Counted from the first letter of the stretch, positions 27,896 through 38,712 are shown. The stretch is DNA of 42,140 nucleotides from Flammeovirgaceae bacterium (GCA_002691385.1 NZHT01000087.1:1-42140), one strand, 5' to 3'. Numbers and translations: made by a program. The notes: generated from the sequence alone by a model not told the origin.

Positions 27896-28017
27896 TTCTT
27901 ATTTTCAAGACATTATTTGTCTACCAAATAAATTGAGAAGATATGAAATCACAATGGTTCGATACTCATACGAAATCAATAATTTTAAAATTTGATGTAA
28001 TCATCTAAACATATCTC

Positions 28018-29100
28018 ATGCTAAATCAATTGTTTTTCACACCAGGGCCGTCTCAATTATACCCTTCGGTACCTCAGCATCTCCAAAATGCCATTAGGGA
28101 ACATATTGGTTCCATTTCCCACAGAGGAAAAAAATTTCAAATGATCTTTCAAGAAATGAAAGAGTCCCTTACCGATATCCTTAAAATCCCCCCCCATTAT
28201 GAAATATTTGTCACAAGTTCTGCTACAGAGATTTGGGAAAGAATTATTCAAAATTTAATCACTACCAGTTCACATCATTTTGTAAATGGATCTTTCTCCA
28301 AAAAGTTTTATGATTTTACAACTGCCTATCTACTAAAATCTACTTCACAAGTTTCCGATTTTAGTCAAGAATTCATTGATTTTAAGATCCCCAATTCAGC
28401 TGAATTAATTTCCATTACTCAAAATGAAACCAGTGTGGGTTACACATTTAATCCAGCTGAAATTAAAAATATCCGAGAAAATAATCCTGATAAACTCATT
28501 GCCTTGGATTTAGTAAGTTCGGCGCCAGCCATTCCCGTAGATTTAAGCTTGGTAGACACTGCTTATTTTTCGGTTCAAAAATGCTTTGGTCTTCCTGCAG
28601 GAATGGGCGTTTGGATAGTGGGGCCCAAATGTTTTGAAGTTTCAAAAGTCAAAAAATCCAAAAATGAAATAGTAGGAAGTTACCACAGTCTTTCTGAGTT
28701 AAAGAAGAATGGCGATAAAAATCAAACTCCTGAAACTCCCAATATTTTGGGTCTTTATTTGTTGAAAAATGTATTGAAAGACATGCAGCTTAAAGGTATT
28801 CAATCCATTCAAAATGAAACTAAATATAAATCAGCCTTAATATTTCAAATATTTGATCAAATAACTGAACTAAAAACAATTGTCAAACAACCATTAAATC
28901 AATCCAAAACGGTATGCGTAAGTGACGTAGTTGGTGGGAATAAAGGCTTGATTCGGTATTTGAAATCTAAACATTTAATCATTGGTTCCGGTTATGGAGA
29001 TTTTAAGAATCAGCACATAAGAATCGCCAATTTCCCGGCACATTCCAAGGAATCTATTGAAATGCTCGTGGATGAAATTGGTAAATACTTCAATGGTTAA
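28018..29100 (+). CDS. serC: Phosphoserine aminotransferase
   Basis: FFTPGPSQLYPSV, ALDLVSSAPAIPVDLSLVDTAYFSVQKCFGLPAGMGVWIV (PLP-Lys in SVQK), adjacency to serA. Confidence 0.9.
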   Translation: MLNQLFFTPGPSQLYPSVPQHLQNAIREHIGSISHRGKKFQMIFQEMKESLTDILKIPPHYEIFVTSSATEIWERIIQNLITTSSHHFVNGSFSKKFYDFTTAYLLKSTSQVSDFSQEFIDFKIPNSAELISITQNETSVGYTFNPAEIKNIRENNPDKLIALDLVSSAPAIPVDLSLVDTAYFSVQKCFGLPAGMGVWIVGPKCFEVSKVKKSKNEIVGSYHSLSELKKNGDKNQTPETPNILGLYLLKNVLKDMQLKGIQSIQNETKYKSALIFQIFDQITELKTIVKQPLNQSKTVCVSDVVGGNKGLIRYLKSKHLIIGSGYGDFKNQHIRIANFPAHSKESIEMLVDEIGKYFNG

Positions 29101-29221
29101 TGAACCAAATTATCGATCGCTATTTTCGATTTTTAAAATGGAGAAGTTAGGCTCACAAAAAGAGTTCATTAGTCGAATATAAATGCTTGTTGAAGACAAA
29201 AAAGATAATTTTCTTAAAGTC

Positions 29222-29252
29222 TCTGAATATTCATTTTTAAAATTTAACTTTG
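29222..29252 (+). promoter_or_regulatory. Predicted pyrG promoter
   Basis: TCTG (one mismatch to TTTG) at 29222-29225, 19-nt spacer, TAACTTTG at 29245-29252; ATG at 29287. Confidence 0.45.
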
Positions 29253-29286
29253 TTCACCGTAATTTGACCTATCGCATTCATTTCAA

Positions 29287-30909
29287 ATGACTAAGACAAA
29301 ATATATTTTCGTTACGGGGGGCGTCACTTCCTCATTGGGCAAAGGCATAATTGCGGCATCTCTTGCCAAATTACTTCAATCTCGTGGATTTAACGTTACT
29401 ATTCAAAAATTTGATCCTTACATCAATATTGATCCTGGTACTCTAAACCCGTATGAACATGGAGAATGTTACGTAACTGATGATGGCGCAGAAACTGACC
29501 TTGATTTAGGCCATTATGAAAGATTTCTTGACATTCCTACCTCTCAGAGTAATAATATTACAACCGGTAAAATTTATAATAACGTCATTCAAAAAGAACG
29601 AGCTGGAGAATTTTTAGGGAAAACAGTTCAGGTAATTCCTCACATTACAGATGAAATTAAGGCTAATTTTTATAAATTAGGAGAAACGGGATTGTTCGAC
29701 TTTATCATTACCGAAATTGGAGGGTGTGTCGGTGATATTGAATCTCTACCCTTCATTGAAGCGGTTAGACAAACGCGTTTTGAATTAGGATCAAATAATG
29801 TTGTTTCCATTCACCTAACCCTAATCCCCTATTTAAGAGCCGCTGGAGAACTGAAAACCAAACCGACTCAGCATTCTGTCAAAGAGCTACTTGAAGCAGG
29901 GATACAACCAGACATTTTAGTTTGCCGTTCTGAGTATGAACTAAATAATGAGATCAGAAGAAAATTAGCTTTATTTTGTAATGTTCAAATAGATCATGTC
30001 ATCGAATCTTTAGATGCTGAAACAATCTATGATGTCCCCATTTTAATGCTCAAAGAAAAACTTGACTTACGGGTTCTAGATAAGTTTAAAATTAAGAGCA
30101 AAGAAGAACCCAACATCACCTCATGGGAGGATTATTTAATAAGACTCAAAAATCCAAACTCTATTGTCAAAATTGGACTGGTGGGTAAATACATAGAACT
30201 ACAAGATGCTTATAAATCCATCATTGAATCTTTTATCCATGCAGGAGCCGTCAAAGATTGTAAAGTTAAAATCGTTTGGATTCAATCTGAAGATATCTTA
30301 GAAGAGAATTGTTTAGAATTACTAAGCGACTTAAATGGCATATTGGTAGCTCCAGGATTTGGTGAAAGGGGTATAGATGGAAAAATCAAGGCCATCAAAA
30401 TGGCGCGAGAAAATCAAATACCCTTTTTTGGCATTTGTTTAGGTATGCAATGCGCTGTGGTTGAATTTGCACGTAATGTTCTAAAGCTTGAAAATGCAAG
30501 CTCAACTGAAATTGACAATAGCCCGACACATCCGGTAATTGATATTATGGAAAATCAAAAAAATATTAAAAAAATGGGAGGCACCATGAGACTCGGGGCT
30601 TATACTTGTGTGCTTGAACAAGACTCGCTCGCAAGCCAAGTCTACGGTCAACATGAAATATCAGAACGACACAGACACAGATATGAATTTAATAATGATT
30701 ATTTATCCCAGTTCAAAGAGGCAGGTATGATGGCATCAGGGATAAATCAACAGACCAATTTGGTCGAAATAATAGAACTCAAAAACCACCCTTGGTTCAT
30801 AGCAACCCAGTTTCACCCTGAATTAAAATCAACTGTTGTCAATCCACACCCATTATTTGTAGGGTTTGTTGAAGCTGGTTTAAAACACAAAAAAAAAATC
30901 AATAACTAA
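29287..30909 (+). CDS. pyrG: CTP synthase
   Basis: [56 protein letters not shown]; glutaminase motif [18 protein letters not shown]. Confidence 0.98.
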   Translation: MTKTKYIFVTGGVTSSLGKGIIAASLAKLLQSRGFNVTIQKFDPYINIDPGTLNPYEHGECYVTDDGAETDLDLGHYERFLDIPTSQSNNITTGKIYNNVIQKERAGEFLGKTVQVIPHITDEIKANFYKLGETGLFDFIITEIGGCVGDIESLPFIEAVRQTRFELGSNNVVSIHLTLIPYLRAAGELKTKPTQHSVKELLEAGIQPDILVCRSEYELNNEIRRKLALFCNVQIDHVIESLDAETIYDVPILMLKEKLDLRVLDKFKIKSKEEPNITSWEDYLIRLKNPNSIVKIGLVGKYIELQDAYKSIIESFIHAGAVKDCKVKIVWIQSEDILEENCLELLSDLNGILVAPGFGERGIDGKIKAIKMARENQIPFFGICLGMQCAVVEFARNVLKLENASSTEIDNSPTHPVIDIMENQKNIKKMGGTMRLGAYTCVLEQDSLASQVYGQHEISERHRHRYEFNNDYLSQFKEAGMMASGINQQTNLVEIIELKNHPWFIATQFHPELKSTVVNPHPLFVGFVEAGLKHKKKINN

Positions 30910-30933
30910 AATATTCTATTATAAGTAATTTTT

Positions 30934-32745
30934 ATGGATAAAAATAACATAATTGGCTTGATATTAATGATGATCATGCTTGCGATCTACTTTCAGTTTT
31001 TCAGCCCAAAACCTCCTATTTCTGAAATTGTTGATAACCCTGTAATTGATACTAATTATCCTAAAAAAATCGATAATGAGATTAAAACAGAACTAGCATT
31101 GAACCCATCCGATTCTACATTGAATCAGCTAAATAATTTGAAATATGGATTATTTGTATCAAAAATCACTGGAGAAGAGTCCATCACCAAATTTACTACA
31201 GACGACCTAGAAGTTACATTTACAAATAAAGGAGGTACATTTAAAAATGTTAATTTAAAAAATTACACTACCTACGCCAACTTGCCATTAAACTTATTCA
31301 ATGAAAATCATTCCATTGACATATATTTTGAGCATCTCTCAAAAAACATTTCTTTAAAAGATTTAGTTTTTGAACCTGAATTGATTAAATATTCAGATAG
31401 CGCAGAACTAGTTTATAGTCTTAATTTAGACGGTAAGCAACTACGTCAAATCTACACATTGTATAACAAAGGTTTTATAATCAACTATCGTATAGAAAAT
31501 GATGGATTTGAACAATTGATAGATTCCAAAAACTTCAATTTTTATTGGGAAGGAAAAATGCCCAAAATTGAGCGTGAAATGGTCGATGCGCGGCAACGTG
31601 CCACCACGCGCTATTACTCCCTCAGCGGGAATACTGATTACATCAGTAAAACCTCTACACAATACGAAGAAATGTCAATAGATGAACCTATAAAATGGAT
31701 GGCCTTTAATCAAAAGTTCTTCACTGCATCGGTCATTTCAGAAAATTGTTTCAGTAAAGGATTAATTACGCTTATACCTTCAACCAATGACCAAACTGTG
31801 AAAGAAGGTACACTCTCTTCTGAAATTCCCTTTACAGATTTTGTAAATAGTCAAGTTCAGTTTAAATATTTTTTTGGGCCTAACAAATACAATGTCCTCA
31901 ATGAAGTCACCGAAGGATTTAGCCAGAATATTGAATTAGGTTGGTTATTTCTTCCTTTCATAAATAAATATTTAATTATTCCAATATTTAATTTTTTAGA
32001 GCAATTCATGTCTAATTATGGTTTGATAATAATCATAATGGTCCTAATCATCAGAATAATTCTTTCTCCTCTTACCTACAAATCCCATATTTCGATGGCA
32101 AAAATGCGGGTTTTAAAACCTGAATTGGATGCTATCAAAGAAAAGCATGACGGTGACATGCAAAAAGCACAACCAGACCAAATGGAACTTTACAGAAAAG
32201 CAGGCATAAACCCACTAAGTGGCTGTATACCTGTTTTACTCCAGTTTCCTATTTTGGTTTCACTCTTCTATTTCATTCCTAGTGCTATCGAATTACGTTT
32301 AGAATCATTCCTTTGGGCAGATGATTTGTCCTCATACGACTCCATTCTTGACTTACCTTTTAATATACCATTTTATGGAGATCACGTCAGCTTATTTACT
32401 CTATTGATGGCAGGATCTACCATTTTGTATACGATGGCGAATTCACAAATGACAACCATACAGGGTCCCATGAAAACAATGCAATACATCATGCCCATCA
32501 TGTTTTTGTTCTTTTTCAACTCCTACCCATCGGGTCTTTCATATTATTATTTTATCACAAACTTAGTTTCTTTTAGTCAAATTGCTTTGTTCAGAAAATT
32601 TGTTAATGAAGATAAAATAAAACTGATCATGGAGGAAAACAAAAAGAAAAACGTAAATAAGAAAAAGTCTAAATTTCAGATACGTCTTGAAGATGCCATG
32701 AAAGCAAATCAAGAGGCTCAAAAAAATAAGGCTAAGAAAAAATAA
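30934..32745 (+). CDS. yidC: Membrane protein insertase YidC/Oxa1
   Basis: N-terminal TM and periplasmic domain; SPLTYKSHISMAKMRVLKPELDAIKEKH; LYRKAGINPLSGCIPVLLQFPILVSLFYFI. Confidence 0.97.
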   Translation: MDKNNIIGLILMMIMLAIYFQFFSPKPPISEIVDNPVIDTNYPKKIDNEIKTELALNPSDSTLNQLNNLKYGLFVSKITGEESITKFTTDDLEVTFTNKGGTFKNVNLKNYTTYANLPLNLFNENHSIDIYFEHLSKNISLKDLVFEPELIKYSDSAELVYSLNLDGKQLRQIYTLYNKGFIINYRIENDGFEQLIDSKNFNFYWEGKMPKIEREMVDARQRATTRYYSLSGNTDYISKTSTQYEEMSIDEPIKWMAFNQKFFTASVISENCFSKGLITLIPSTNDQTVKEGTLSSEIPFTDFVNSQVQFKYFFGPNKYNVLNEVTEGFSQNIELGWLFLPFINKYLIIPIFNFLEQFMSNYGLIIIIMVLIIRIILSPLTYKSHISMAKMRVLKPELDAIKEKHDGDMQKAQPDQMELYRKAGINPLSGCIPVLLQFPILVSLFYFIPSAIELRLESFLWADDLSSYDSILDLPFNIPFYGDHVSLFTLLMAGSTILYTMANSQMTTIQGPMKTMQYIMPIMFLFFFNSYPSGLSYYYFITNLVSFSQIALFRKFVNEDKIKLIMEENKKKNVNKKKSKFQIRLEDAMKANQEAQKNKAKKK

Positions 32746-32913
32746 CCTTAATAATCGAGTAAGTAATTTTAGCATAATTCTGAATATTGTCTCGACATCT
32801 TTAGTCTAAATATTAATTGTGATTTTCTTTACCAAACTAATGGGATAATTCTCTCCACCTAAACTATATTTGCTTAGTTTTATAGTGCCAAAAACATTCA
32901 GATTTATTAAAGT

Positions 32914-33690
32914 ATGGGAAAAATCATATCAGTCGCCAATCAAAAAGGCGGGGTTGGAAAAACAACTACTGCTATCAACCTTGCGGCAAGTTTGGCAGCC
33001 TTAGAATTGAATACGCTAATTGTAGATGCTGACCCACAGGCCAATGCCACCTCTGGTGTAGGTTTAGATCCTAACGAAATTACGACAGGTATTTATGAAT
33101 GCATGGTCAATGGAACTACGGTTAAAGATAGTGTCCACAAAACAAATATTAAGTACCTAGATATACTTCCCTCTCATATAAATTTAGTTGGAGCAGAGGT
33201 TGAAATGATCAATTTGGACAATCGCGAAGACAAAATGAAAATTGTACTCAATGAAGTCCGAAAATCCTATGACTTTATCATTATTGACTGTTCTCCTTCT
33301 TTAGGTCTAATTACCATCAATGCTTTAACCGCATCTGATTCAGTCATTGTCCCTGTGCAATGTGAATATTTTGCACTAGAAGGTTTAGGTAAACTATTGA
33401 ATACAATTAAAATCATTCAAACACGGCTCAATACATCTCTCCAAATTGAAGGTATTTTAATGACCATGTACGACATTAGACTCAACTTATCAAATCAAGT
33501 AGTAAGTGAAATAAGAACACATTTCAAAACGATCGCTTTTGAAACTATTATTCCAAGAAATGTGAAGCTAAGTGAATCACCGAGTTACGGATTACCTGTA
33601 ATTTCTCATGACGCAGACAGCAAAGGAGCTACGAGTTACATTAATCTAGCCAAAGAAATCTTAAAACGTAATCAAATTAAAGCTGCTTAA
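32914..33690 (+). CDS. parA: ParA/Soj chromosome partitioning ATPase
   Basis: VANQKGGVGKTTTAINLAASLA deviant Walker A; DADPQANATSGVG; DCSPSLGLITINAL. Confidence 0.97.
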   Translation: MGKIISVANQKGGVGKTTTAINLAASLAALELNTLIVDADPQANATSGVGLDPNEITTGIYECMVNGTTVKDSVHKTNIKYLDILPSHINLVGAEVEMINLDNREDKMKIVLNEVRKSYDFIIIDCSPSLGLITINALTASDSVIVPVQCEYFALEGLGKLLNTIKIIQTRLNTSLQIEGILMTMYDIRLNLSNQVVSEIRTHFKTIAFETIIPRNVKLSESPSYGLPVISHDADSKGATSYINLAKEILKRNQIKAA

Positions 33691-33691
33691 A

Positions 33692-34585
33692 ATGGCCGCA
33701 AAGAAAAATACAGGTTTAGGCAAAGGTTTAGGTGCATTGCTTTCAGAGTCATCCTCGGTCGTGCATGAAATTAATGCGGAATCTGTTATCCGTGATCGAC
33801 CTGCCATTGGTGGAGAAATTTCCATTTCTGAAATTGAAGTAAATCCGTTTCAACCGAGATCTTATTTCAACGAAGAAGCGCTAAATGATTTGGCACAATC
33901 TATTCAGGTTCAAGGCATCATTCAACCTATTACTGTACGTAAGCTTTCTAAGAATAAATATCAGCTTATTTCTGGTGAACGTCGACTTCAAGCTTCTAAA
34001 AAAGCCGGTTTGGAGAAAATACCTGCTTACATTAGACTGGCCGATGATCAACAGATGCTTGAAATGGCATTGATAGAAAATATTCAAAGAGAAAACTTAA
34101 ATGCAATTGAAATTGCTTTGAGCTACCAAAGATTGCTTTCTGAATGTGATTTAAAACAAGAACAATTGGGAGATAGAGTCGGCAAAAATAGGTCTACGGT
34201 GACCAATTATTTGCGCCTTTTGAAATTACCCCCTGACATTCAAATAGGATTAAGAGATGGTCTTTTATCTATGGGACATGCCCGCTCACTAATTGCGATA
34301 GATGATATAGCTTTGCAATTAGAGGTGTTTCAGAAAATTTTGACGGAGGGGTTGTCTGTTAGAAAAACTGAATCTGTAGTTAGAAGGCTGTTGAATAAGA
34401 AACCTAACGATAAAGTTGAAGGTGCCGTCATGACATCTGAAATAGAGAAAGTTCAAAGACAACTCTCCTCTCATTTCGGAACGATGATTAAAATTAAATC
34501 CAAAAACAATGCTAAAGGTGAAATCAGTATTCCATTTGCATCATTTAATGAACTCAACAGGATCTTGGATCTGCTCAAAATATAA
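33692..34585 (+). CDS. parB: ParB/Spo0J partition protein
   Basis: GLGKGLGALLSE N-terminus; NPFQPRSYF; LISGERRLQASKKAGL; ALIENIQRENLNAIE; HTH. Confidence 0.97.
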   Translation: MAAKKNTGLGKGLGALLSESSSVVHEINAESVIRDRPAIGGEISISEIEVNPFQPRSYFNEEALNDLAQSIQVQGIIQPITVRKLSKNKYQLISGERRLQASKKAGLEKIPAYIRLADDQQMLEMALIENIQRENLNAIEIALSYQRLLSECDLKQEQLGDRVGKNRSTVTNYLRLLKLPPDIQIGLRDGLLSMGHARSLIAIDDIALQLEVFQKILTEGLSVRKTESVVRRLLNKKPNDKVEGAVMTSEIEKVQRQLSSHFGTMIKIKSKNNAKGEISIPFASFNELNRILDLLKI

Positions 34586-35156
34586 AATAATCTACACCCT
34601 CTCTTGTCTGTGTTGTGTTCTTTTTTGTAGCCATGCACAAGAGCAATTTAGATTAGATACTAGTTTCTTGAATATGGATTCTGACATCTATTTCAACGAA
34701 ATTTCAAAAATTGATCCAATGAAATCAGCCATGCTTTCAGCCATATTGCCAGGACTAGGTCAAATTTATAATAAGGAAGCATTTAAAGTTCCTTTTGTAT
34801 ATGCAGGTTTTATGGGTTTTGCACATTTTATCAACGAAAACAATAAACTATATCATACTTTCAGAAATGCCTATTTGGCAACTACAGATAATCGCTCCGA
34901 TACAGATAATAAAATTCAGGGCCAATTCAGCTCCAGTGCTCTAAAACAAGAAGCAGACAATTTAAAGAGAGACCGAGATTACTTAGTTTTACTTATGACC
35001 ATGTTTTATTTAACGAATATCGCTGAAGCATATATATCTGGGCACTTAAGAGAATTTAAGATTAATGATTCTATTTTGGCACAATTGCAACCATCTTTTC
35101 AATCAACTTCTCTATCTTCGCACGTGATTGGAATTTCACTGAAAATTCATTTTTAA
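34548..35156 (+). CDS. DUF5683-like membrane/exported protein
   Basis: Likely start MNSTGSWICSKYKIIYTLSCLCC within the ORF-track entry; DPMKSAMLSAILPGLGQIYNKEAFKVPFVYAGF motif; location between parB and dapB. Confidence 0.8.
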   Translation: MNSTGSWICSKYKIIYTLSCLCCVLFCSHAQEQFRLDTSFLNMDSDIYFNEISKIDPMKSAMLSAILPGLGQIYNKEAFKVPFVYAGFMGFAHFINENNKLYHTFRNAYLATTDNRSDTDNKIQGQFSSSALKQEADNLKRDRDYLVLLMTMFYLTNIAEAYISGHLREFKINDSILAQLQPSFQSTSLSSHVIGISLKIHF

Positions 35157-35163
35157 TGTATCG

Positions 35164-35877
35164 ATGAATATTGCTCTAATAGGATATGGTAAAATGGGAA
35201 AATCCATTGAAAAATTAGCAATTGAAAGAGGTCATAATATCTCTGCCGTAGTAGATTTGGAAAATCAAGAAAAGCTATTTGAACTCTCCCCTAATAACAC
35301 AGATGTTGCCATTGAATTTTCAAATCCTTCTTCTGCCTTTCATAATATAGCCGCTTGTTTGAGGCAGAAAGTACCTGTGATATCTGGTACCACTGGATGG
35401 CTCAATAAATTATCTGACATTGAGACCCTCTGTACTACTCATAATGGAACTTTTTTAACCGCTTCTAATTTTAGTTTGGGAGTTAATATCTTTTTCAAAC
35501 TCAATGAATGGCTTTGTCAAGTGATGGGACAATTCCCAAATTACAAAATAGATATTGATGAGACCCATCATTTACAAAAGTTAGATAAACCTAGTGGAAC
35601 AGCTATAACTCTTGCCAAAGGCATTGTCAAGAACCATTCTCGCTACAACCACTGGGAACTCAAGACTTCAAAGGAAGAGCATTTGAAAATATCCTCTTTT
35701 CGTAAAGCAGAAGTCGCAGGAAAGCACGCAGTTAAATACACTTCTCCCATAGATACCATAGCAATAACTCATGAGGCTCACTCAAGAAAAGGCTTTGCCT
35801 TGGGAGCCATTCTAGTTGCTGAATGGATTCCGTATAAGAAAGGCATTGTTACCATGAACGATTTTATTAAACTATAA
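35164..35877 (+). CDS. dapB: 4-hydroxy-tetrahydrodipicolinate reductase
   Basis: IALIGYGKMGKSIE, ASNFSLGVNIFF, DIDETHHLQKLDKPSGTAI. Confidence 0.96.
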   Translation: MNIALIGYGKMGKSIEKLAIERGHNISAVVDLENQEKLFELSPNNTDVAIEFSNPSSAFHNIAACLRQKVPVISGTTGWLNKLSDIETLCTTHNGTFLTASNFSLGVNIFFKLNEWLCQVMGQFPNYKIDIDETHHLQKLDKPSGTAITLAKGIVKNHSRYNHWELKTSKEEHLKISSFRKAEVAGKHAVKYTSPIDTIAITHEAHSRKGFALGAILVAEWIPYKKGIVTMNDFIKL

Positions 35878-35886
35878 CGTACTGAT

Positions 35887-37320
35887 ATGTATTTAAATGA
35901 TTTTAGTATGACCTCCTTTATAACCGTAATACTGGGAGGGTATTTACTACAAGCAATTGCCTATTACAAGTTTTTCATAAAGGCTGGGCAACCCGGATGG
36001 ATAGCTTTTATCCCGATTTACAATTATTACGTCCATATACAAATTGTCGGTCGTCCTAAATGGTGGATACTTTTATTATTTGTACCTATTGCCAATTTCT
36101 TCGTTGCCTTAACTATCCACCTAGACTTGCTAAAATCATTCCAAAAATATACTTATTTAGATCAAGTATTTGGTGTCATTTTAGCTCCTTTCTATATGAT
36201 TTATGTTGCCTTTGGTGCAACTTCCTACCTCGGTAAGGCTACTGATTTACCGAAAGTTCAAAAGGGTCCCCTTAAAGAATGGTTTGAAGCCATTGTTTTT
36301 GCTGTTTTTGCTGCTACAATCATTCGATGGGTGTTCATGGAGGCTTATGTAATTCCAACTCCTTCAATGGAACATTCCCTTTTAGTCGGCGATTTTCTTT
36401 TTGTTAGCAAACTAGAGTATGGACCTCGAACACCGAAAACTCCGTTACAATTACCTCTTACCCATGCCAAAATCTGGGGAACTAATCTTCCTTCCTATTT
36501 CAGTGGAATTCAACTCCCTCAACTTCGATTTCCTAGTTTGGGTCGTGTAGAGAGAAACGATGTAGTAGTATTTAACTACCCTCCGGAATTTGAAAACCCT
36601 AAGGACTTGAGAACACATTATATCAAAAGATGCATTGGGGTTTCGGGGGATGTGATTGAAGTAAAATTCGGTCAAGTGCACGTAAATAAAACCATTGCTG
36701 ATAATCCCGAATTTATGCAAATGCGTTATTTTGTTGAAACAGATCAAAATGTCAAAGATCGAATTTTTCGAGAAAAAAATATTTGGGAATACTATCCCTC
36801 TTTCGGTTCAGGTAATCGTAAAGGTTATATCATTAACACTACTAAAGATTATGCCAATCAGTTAGCGGAGCTTGGCTTTATCAAAAGTGTTGAACTTCAA
36901 CTTGATAATGAAGATAAAATAGATCCTCGAATATTTCCAAATGCCGAATATTATCCATGGAATGGTGACCACTATGGCCCAATTCTTATCCCTTATCAAG
37001 GGTTGATCATTGACATTAATGACTCAACTCTAGCCATGTATGGAAGTACCATATCTAATTATGAAGAACACGGAATTGTTGAAATCATAGACGATCAATT
37101 ACTAATAGATGGTAAAGAAGTAGAACAATATACTTTTGCGAAAAATTATTATTTCATGATGGGAGATAATCGTCATAACTCTTTAGATTCTCGATATTTT
37201 GGATTTGTTTCAGAGGACTTTATTGTAGGAGAAGCCTCCTTTATTTGGCTTTCTTTGGATGATAAAGTCAATCTATTTAATAAAATACGCTGGAAGCGAA
37301 TTTTCAAAACTATTAACTGA
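35887..37320 (+). CDS. lepB: Signal peptidase I
   Basis: PTPSMEHSLLVGDFLFVSK (catalytic Ser), THYIKRCIGVSGDVIEV (catalytic Lys), MMGDNRHNSLDSRYFGFV. Confidence 0.96.
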   Translation: MYLNDFSMTSFITVILGGYLLQAIAYYKFFIKAGQPGWIAFIPIYNYYVHIQIVGRPKWWILLLFVPIANFFVALTIHLDLLKSFQKYTYLDQVFGVILAPFYMIYVAFGATSYLGKATDLPKVQKGPLKEWFEAIVFAVFAATIIRWVFMEAYVIPTPSMEHSLLVGDFLFVSKLEYGPRTPKTPLQLPLTHAKIWGTNLPSYFSGIQLPQLRFPSLGRVERNDVVVFNYPPEFENPKDLRTHYIKRCIGVSGDVIEVKFGQVHVNKTIADNPEFMQMRYFVETDQNVKDRIFREKNIWEYYPSFGSGNRKGYIINTTKDYANQLAELGFIKSVELQLDNEDKIDPRIFPNAEYYPWNGDHYGPILIPYQGLIIDINDSTLAMYGSTISNYEEHGIVEIIDDQLLIDGKEVEQYTFAKNYYFMMGDNRHNSLDSRYFGFVSEDFIVGEASFIWLSLDDKVNLFNKIRWKRIFKTIN

Positions 37321-37345
37321 TTAATTTCTCAGTCATAAATGACGG

Positions 37346-38008
37346 CTACCAAGCAATAGGTTGATAGCCATTCTTAATTAAAAAATCATTGGCTTTACCA
37401 AAATGCCCGTTTCCCTGAAAACCGCGATAGCATGAAAGTGGTGACGGGTGGGATGAAGTTAAAATTAGATGTTTTTCAGAATCAATCAATTCCTTTTTTC
37501 GACCAGCAAAATCACCCCATAAAATGAAAACTAAATTTTGTTTGATTTCAGACAAATGACTTATCACCTGGTCTGTAAAACGTTCCCATCCCAAGTGCTT
37601 ATGTGAACCCGGTTGTGACGCCTCCACTGTCAAAATAGCATTCAACAATAGCACGCCCTGTTCAGCCCAATGAACCAATGAACCATCCTGGGGAACCTCT
37701 TTGCCTAAATCTCGTTTTATTTCTTTAAAAATATTCAATAAAGATGGTGGTATCATCATACCTTTTTTTACAGAAAATGATAATCCATGAGCCTGATTTT
37801 TACCATGATATGGATCTTGACCAAGAATAATCACCTTTGTTTGTTGAAAGGGGCACAATTCAAAAGCATTGAAAATATCATTTTTGTCTGGATATACTTG
37901 TCCAGATACATAGGCCAGTATCACCTCATCAATTAAAGTTTTATAATAAGGTTCATGACAACTTTGCTCCATAACTACTTGCCAAGAAGTTTCACTAATT
38001 GAAAGCAC
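37346..38008 (-). CDS. ung: Uracil-DNA glycosylase
   Basis: VIILGQDPYHGKNQAHGLSFSV, LLLNAILTVEASQPGSHKHLGWE, LTSSHPSPLSCYRGFQGNGHF. Confidence 0.97.
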   Translation of the reverse strand: MLSISETSWQVVMEQSCHEPYYKTLIDEVILAYVSGQVYPDKNDIFNAFELCPFQQTKVIILGQDPYHGKNQAHGLSFSVKKGMMIPPSLLNIFKEIKRDLGKEVPQDGSLVHWAEQGVLLLNAILTVEASQPGSHKHLGWERFTDQVISHLSEIKQNLVFILWGDFAGRKKELIDSEKHLILTSSHPSPLSCYRGFQGNGHFGKANDFLIKNGYQPIAW

Positions 38009-38325
38009 AAATTATAATTAAATTACATATGTAATAATATCAGTTTAAATTTAGAAAAATAAAGGAGATTATTTTTTTATGATAACTGTAATAAGTAATG
38101 GCACATGGAGCCATTCGTATCCTTTTATTTAAGATAATTTTGGTTTTAGGAGATTTGAATATGCATTCTCTATTACCTACCATTTTAAATTCGAATCTTT
38201 TATTTTTTAAATGGATTTTATAGAGATCTTGGAAATAAGCAATAAGCTTTCTATATTACTCTCGAGGGAAGATTGTATTAAAACAATATTGCATAATGTC
38301 ATTCCTTATTGAAAAAGTTTTAATT

Positions 38326-38712
38326 ATGGTTACAGATATTACCGAAGATGTAAAAGTGAGCGTAGAGACGGCTTATCGAGCAGATTATTCAGATCCTGCC
38401 CAAAGTCATTTTGTCTTTACCTATCGGGTTACCATCGAAAATCAAGGTAATAAAACGGTTCAATTGAAACTTAGGCATTGGGAAATATTTGATACCACTT
38501 ATCCATTGAAAAAGGTTGATGGTGAAGGAGTGACTGGAAAACAACCTGTACTTGAACCTGGGCAATCACATCAATACGTATCTGGATGCAATCTCAAATC
38601 AGGTGTGGGCAAAATGGTAGGCTATTACACGATGGAACGCATCAGTGATGGCTACCAATTTAATGTAAACATACCTGAATTTATATTGATTAATCCCGTG
38701 AAACTCAATTAA
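38326..38712 (+). CDS. apaG: ApaG (DUF525) protein
   Basis: FVFTYRVTIENQGNKTVQLKLRHWEIFDT; GEGVTGKQPVLEPGQSHQYVSGC; GYYTMERISDGYQFNVNIPEF. Start set at MVTDITED (Met11 of ORF-track entry). Confidence 0.93.
   Translation: MVTDITEDVKVSVETAYRADYSDPAQSHFVFTYRVTIENQGNKTVQLKLRHWEIFDTTYPLKKVDGEGVTGKQPVLEPGQSHQYVSGCNLKSGVGKMVGYYTMERISDGYQFNVNIPEFILINPVKLN

Noticed and set aside
32865-32872. TATATTTG as a parA -7 promoter element
   Set aside because: Matches TAnnTTTG but no TTTG/TTG at the expected upstream spacing, so support is too weak.
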